Positions 30,527 through 33,918 of a stretch of DNA of 33,918 bases are shown here, piece by piece (the first letter of the stretch is position 1; every line of letters starts with the position of its first letter). This stretch comes from Frigoribacterium sp. PhB24 (GTDB lineage Bacteria > Actinomycetota > Actinomycetes > Actinomycetales > Microbacteriaceae): contig NZ_RKIC01000001.1 in the NCBI RefSeq assembly GCF_003755185.1, positions 1-33,918 on the forward strand, written 5' to 3'. The notes under the pieces are model-generated. The model had not been told where the DNA came from, did not search any database, and worked only from the letters and a program-made list of their open reading frames with translations. A program made the position numbers and the translations under genes.

Positions 30527-32535
30527 GATGGTTCCTTGTCGTGGGGTGCCGAGGGCCCCGGATAGAGGACGGCACGGACGATGATGCTGAAGATCACCAG
30601 GTCGAAGAGCACCCAGGCGATGTTGACCAGGGGCGCGACGCCCTCGGCCTGTCCGGTGGCGTAGCGCACGCCGACGAGCACGAGCGCGGCGACGAGGCAG
30701 GCGACGGCCCAGATCTGCGGCCGGACGAGGTCCCACCGGGGGCCCGTGGCCGCCTGGCGGGTCTTGGGCGTGACCGAGAAGCCGAGGGCCCGGCCTCGGT
30801 AGACGTTCTGGAACGCCGTCGTGACCGAGGCGATCCAGACCGGGAACAGCGCCAGCGAGTACTGCTGCCCACGCCAGGTCGGCCGGCCCGCGGCCACCAC
30901 CCAGAACAGCAGTTGGTTGAGCACGAGGAACGGGATCAGGCGGGCGAAGAAGTCGGCGCTGTAGGCCTGGACGGGCACGACGCCGAACGACAGGCACAGC
31001 ACGGGGGCGGCGATGTAGACCACGGCGGCGAAACCCGACAAGTAGCTCCACATGGTCGAGAAGTACATCAGGCGCTGCCCCCACGAGAGCCCCTTCTGCA
31101 CGAGCGGGTTCTCGCGGAAGAACACCTGCATCGTGCCCTGGGCCCAGCGCAGGCGCTGGGTCATCATCGTCGCCAGGTCTTCGGGGGCGAGCCCGATCGC
31201 CAGGATCTCGTCGTGGTAGACGGACTTCCAGCCCAGCCCGTGCAGGCGCATCGCCGTCGCCATGTCCTCGGTGACCGAGATCGTCGCGAGCGGCATGATC
31301 GCCTGCGCCTCGGAACCCCGGTCGACGTCGAGCGCTCCGACGAGCAGCGAGATCGACTCGATGGCGGCCAGCGGCGAGGACGACCGCTGCGCGAGCAGGT
31401 CGAGCGCGGCCTCGTCGAGGGCGTCGAACGTGTCGGGGCCGAGCGACATCGCGGCCAGTTCGGCGAGGTCGCCCTTCATGGCCGCGAGGTCGGCGTCGGC
31501 GAAGCGGAAGGCGATGGTGTCGATGCTGCGCTGAAACCGGTAGGTGACGTCGCCGATGGACTCGCCCGCGGCGAACTCGGCCCGGGCCCGTTCGACGACG
31601 GTCTCGGCGTCGTCCAGCGCCTCGAGCACGCGGGGTTGGCCCACCGCCTCCTCCCGTGCCCGGACGAGCAGCTTGCGCGAGGTGCGCACGGCGCGACGCA
31701 CGGCGGCCTCGACCTCGGTGACGTAGCGCGCTACCCCCAGCTGCATGAGCGCCTCCCGCCGGAGGACCGCGTTCGATCCGCAGAAGAACGCACTGTTCCA
31801 GCCGTCCTTGGACTGCTGGATCGGCCCGTAGAACAGGGGGGCCTGACTGCCGAGGGGGTCGGACTCCGGCACGTTCTCGAACCACTGCGGCGTCTGCACC
31901 AGGGCGGTCCGCTCGTCCTTGAAGTAGCCGAGGGTGCGGTCGAGGATCTCGGGCTTCGGCACCTGGTCGGCGTCGAGGATGAGCAGGAAGTCGCCCTCGG
32001 TGGCGAGCAGCGCGTTGTTGAGGTTGCCGGCCTTCGCGTGGCGCGGCCGGTCGGCCCAGTCGTCCGAGCGGGTGATGACGCCGATACCGGCGACCTCGGC
32101 GGCGGCACGGATCTCGGGGCGTCCGCCGTCGTCGAGGATCCAGGTCGTGTGCGGGTAGCGGATGCGTTGCGCCGCCAGGGCGGTGCGCATGACGAGATCG
32201 ACCTCTTCGTTGTACGTCGTGACGAAGACGTCGACCGTGACCCGCGTCTCGAGGGTGTGCGGGTCGGGCGCGGCCGGCGGCTCGCCGCGTTCGCGCAGCC
32301 GCCAGGCGCCGAGGCCGAACAGCAGCGAGTCGATGACGCTGTAGGTCTCGGCGAGGATCAGCGGCACCGCGATCCACCACGACGTCCAGTTCACCGACGC
32401 GGCCCACCGCCACACGATGTAGTTCAGGCCGGCGAGCGACGCCAGCAGCACCACGACCCGGATCGCCACGATGCGACGGCCGCCGGTGGTGCGGTCGAGC
32501 AGCCGCTGGTCGCGGCGACCGAGGGTGTCGGTCAC
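30523..32535 (-). CDS. Processive GT2 glycosyltransferase (BcsA-like polysaccharide synthase)
   Basis: A 670-residue membrane synthase that polymerises sugars from UDP-donors and extrudes the chain. Two N-terminal helices (~23-72) are followed by the GT2 core: VTTYNEE, ILDDGG (Asp135/136), ILDADQVP (Asp188, Asp190), SVTEDMATA (TED 422-424) and QRLRW (460-464). C-terminal helices (~490-660) form the channel. Unusually, ~150 mostly helical residues (267-418) lie between LRREAL and the TED motif, where BcsA has about 15. No PilZ domain follows, so c-di-GMP is unlikely to be the switch. The GTG start overlaps the phosphatase stop by 4 nt. Polymer identity is unknown. Confidence 0.88.
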   Translation of the reverse strand: MTDTLGRRDQRLLDRTTGGRRIVAIRVVVLLASLAGLNYIVWRWAASVNWTSWWIAVPLILAETYSVIDSLLFGLGAWRLRERGEPPAAPDPHTLETRVTVDVFVTTYNEEVDLVMRTALAAQRIRYPHTTWILDDGGRPEIRAAAEVAGIGVITRSDDWADRPRHAKAGNLNNALLATEGDFLLILDADQVPKPEILDRTLGYFKDERTALVQTPQWFENVPESDPLGSQAPLFYGPIQQSKDGWNSAFFCGSNAVLRREALMQLGVARYVTEVEAAVRRAVRTSRKLLVRAREEAVGQPRVLEALDDAETVVERARAEFAAGESIGDVTYRFQRSIDTIAFRFADADLAAMKGDLAELAAMSLGPDTFDALDEAALDLLAQRSSSPLAAIESISLLVGALDVDRGSEAQAIMPLATISVTEDMATAMRLHGLGWKSVYHDEILAIGLAPEDLATMMTQRLRWAQGTMQVFFRENPLVQKGLSWGQRLMYFSTMWSYLSGFAAVVYIAAPVLCLSFGVVPVQAYSADFFARLIPFLVLNQLLFWVVAAGRPTWRGQQYSLALFPVWIASVTTAFQNVYRGRALGFSVTPKTRQAATGPRWDLVRPQIWAVACLVAALVLVGVRYATGQAEGVAPLVNIAWVLFDLVIFSIIVRAVLYPGPSAPHDKEPS

Positions 32536-33704
32536 GCGCGACGGTCCATCAACACGACGGTGACGTCGTCGCGTGACAGACGACGGTGGGTCAGCTCGGC
32601 GATCGAGGCGAGGAAACCGGGCCCGTCGGCGCGGGTGACGAGACGCCCGACCTCGAGCGCCCAGTCGAGGTCGTCGTCGAGCACGTCGAGGACGCCGTCG
32701 CTCATGACGATCAGCCGGTCGCCGACGTCGAGCCGGGTGGTCTCGGTGATGTGTTCCTGCTCGTCGAGGCCGAGGGGCAGGCCGGTGCCGGCGAGGTGCT
32801 GGACGGTGCCGTCGGCCCGGACGATGAGCGACAGCCCCGACCCGGCGTCGACGAACGAGAGCTCGTTCGTGTCGAGGTCGAGCAGGGCGTGGAAGTAGGT
32901 GACGAACGAGCCGGTGCGCTGCAGGTCGTTGTGGACCGCCCGTTCGATGCGACCGACGGCCTCACCGAGGGCACGGGGGTCGGTGACGCCGGGGACCGCC
33001 GCCCGGCACGCGGCGCGGACGGACGAGCCGATGATGGCCGCGCCCACCCCCTTGCCCATCACGTCGCCGACGGCCACGTGCACGTGCCGCCCGACGACGC
33101 CGTGGTCGTAGTAGTCGCCCCCCACGCTGAGGGAGGGCAAGCAGAGACCCTCGACGTGCACGCCGTCGACGTCGAGGGGGTGCTCGGGCAGCAGCGCCTG
33201 CTGGGTGGCACGCGACGCCTCGGCCTCGGCCTCGGCGAGCAGCTCGACCTGGGCCCACGCGGCCAGGTCGCGGAACTCGACCATCTCGTCGGCCGAGAGC
33301 TGACGGGGCTCGGCGTCCATCAGGCAGAACGAGCCCACGACGTTGCCCGATCCGTCGAGCAACGGGTGCCCGACGTAGAAGCCCAGCCCGTTGTCGTTGA
33401 AGGCGCCCAGGTGGGCGAAGCGCGGGTCGACGCGGGCGTCGTCGGTCGTGATGACCTCGCCGGTGTCGGTGACGAGGCTGCAGGGCGTGTCGGTGCGTGC
33501 GGACTCGGGATCGTCGAAGCCCGCGCGGCCGACGTACAGCGCCCGGTCGTGGTCCATGACGGTCACGGACGACAACGGCACCCCGAACACCGCCCGGGCG
33601 ACCCGTGTCACCCGGTCGAGCCGGTCCTCGTGCCCGGACTCGACGATCCCGAGGCTCTCGACCGCCCGCTGACGACGTTCTTCACGTGACTCGTCCCTGA
33701 TCAA
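32532..33704 (-). CDS. GAF-PP2C (RsbU/SpoIIE-type) serine phosphatase
   Basis: A 390-residue cytoplasmic phosphatase. A GAF sensor occupies about 25-160 (VTVMDHDRALYVGRAGF, TPCSLVTDTGEVITTDDARVDPRF, VVGSFCLMD), then a short helical linker and the PP2C domain ~170-388. Metal ligands sit in VGGDYYD (194-200), GDVMGKG (213-219) and MSDGVLD (334-340), with the final Asp in DDVTVVLMD. It should dephosphorylate the STAS protein in response to a GAF signal. AGGGGAG 5 nt before the TTG at 33704 favours that start; an upstream GTG at 33770 would add 22 residues. First gene of the polysaccharide operon; no promoter can be read in the damaged sequence upstream. Confidence 0.85.
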   Translation of the reverse strand: MIRDESREERRQRAVESLGIVESGHEDRLDRVTRVARAVFGVPLSSVTVMDHDRALYVGRAGFDDPESARTDTPCSLVTDTGEVITTDDARVDPRFAHLGAFNDNGLGFYVGHPLLDGSGNVVGSFCLMDAEPRQLSADEMVEFRDLAAWAQVELLAEAEAEASRATQQALLPEHPLDVDGVHVEGLCLPSLSVGGDYYDHGVVGRHVHVAVGDVMGKGVGAAIIGSSVRAACRAAVPGVTDPRALGEAVGRIERAVHNDLQRTGSFVTYFHALLDLDTNELSFVDAGSGLSLIVRADGTVQHLAGTGLPLGLDEQEHITETTRLDVGDRLIVMSDGVLDVLDDDLDWALEVGRLVTRADGPGFLASIAELTHRRLSRDDVTVVLMDRRA

Positions 33705-33812
33705 GACCGCTCCCCTCGCTGGGCGCGCCTGGTGGGAACGAGCCTTTTTCGAACGGTCCAACGATGCCACAGACCCCCACCATCGGTCATGACCACCGAA
33801 AGGGGGACACCG

Positions 33813-33895
33813 AGGAGGCGCGGGGGCGGGGGGCCCGCCCCCCCCCCCCCCCCCGGGGGGGGCCCCAGCGGGCCAATGCCCCCGAGGGGGGGACC
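33813..33895. other. Homopolymer-rich, probably erroneous end
   Basis: After GAGGAGGCGCGGG the sequence becomes runs of G and C, including 17 C (33838-33854) directly followed by 8 G. This looks like a mis-sequenced strong hairpin, probably another copy of the GGAGGCGCGGGTC terminator, at a contig edge. No gene is called here. Confidence 0.6.
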
Positions 33896-33918
33896 AAATG
33901 GTAGGTGTCGAGACGGGT

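Noticed and set aside
30541-32898. 785-codon plus-strand frame opposite the GT2 and phosphatase genes
   Set aside because: Compositionally biased, no domain, and lies antisense to two genes with complete catalytic motifs.
1-33918. tRNA, rRNA, integrase or prophage genes
   Set aside because: Gaps were read for cloverleaf or conserved RNA sequence and the proteins for recombinase or phage motifs; none was found.

Overview
The window is high-GC, densely packed bacterial DNA with many 4-nt start/stop overlaps, GTG starts and SD-poor or possibly leaderless starts. An LAFTG cell-wall sorting signal, a SipW/TasA-type secretion pair, a chaplin-like surface protein and ABC sugar importers without a linked ATPase all point to a Gram-positive actinobacterium. 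Microbacteriaceae (Curtobacterium/Frigoribacterium-like) is my inference from overall character, not a proven placement. No rRNA, tRNA, CRISPR array, transposase or phage gene was seen. Bases 1-78 hold nothing I can name.

Layout. (1) 79-6826, all minus: an F420/NADP-oxidoreductase-like protein, then a surface-protein locus: a seven-repeat chaplin-like LAFTG protein, a secreted Val/Ala/Pro-rich protein and a TetR regulator. Next is a TasA/CalY-like protein followed by a signal peptidase fused to a LamG domain. (2) 7011-11679: a PadR-UbiB/AarF operon, an intergenic cluster of hairpins, and a secreted zinc metalloprotease. (3) 11886-19718: an SDR oxidoreductase flanked by two related palindromic elements, then a glycoside-utilisation operon (lipoprotein binding protein, two permeases, GH3 glycosidase) divergent from its LacI regulator. 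(4) 19778-21141: a two-gene module (HTH protein plus AbiEii-like nucleotidyltransferase) that looks like a toxin-antitoxin or defence pair. (5) 21410-27134: an acid-sugar catabolic cluster. A MatC/SLC13-type permease with a 16-codon leader ORF and a DRL (DXR-like) oxidoreductase face a DUF1537 kinase, a class II aldolase/decarboxylase and a DeoR regulator across a compact operator region. (6) 27206-33704, all minus: a tightly overlapping exopolysaccharide-type operon with GAF-PP2C phosphatase, processive GT2 synthase, STAS antagonist, RsbW-like ATPase and a GH26-like/OpgC fusion. The last ~100 bases are G/C homopolymers and look like a damaged assembly end.

How the parts fit. Three regions concern the cell surface and biofilm: the chaplin-like locus, the TasA/SipW pair, and the polysaccharide operon with a built-in partner-switching circuit. 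Two regions are regulated carbon-scavenging units (LacI/GH3 glycosides; DeoR/acid sugars). Identical 18-bp-stem terminators, a dispersed GGAGGCGCGGGTC motif and two larger palindromes punctuate gene ends.

The best candidates for undescribed biology are: the signal peptidase that carries its own apparent substrate site; the DRL-containing acid-sugar cluster that lacks the usual dehydrogenase and isomerase; the partner-switch-controlled polysaccharide operon, whose synthase has an unusual ~150-residue insertion; and three hairpins with identical loops and covarying stems.
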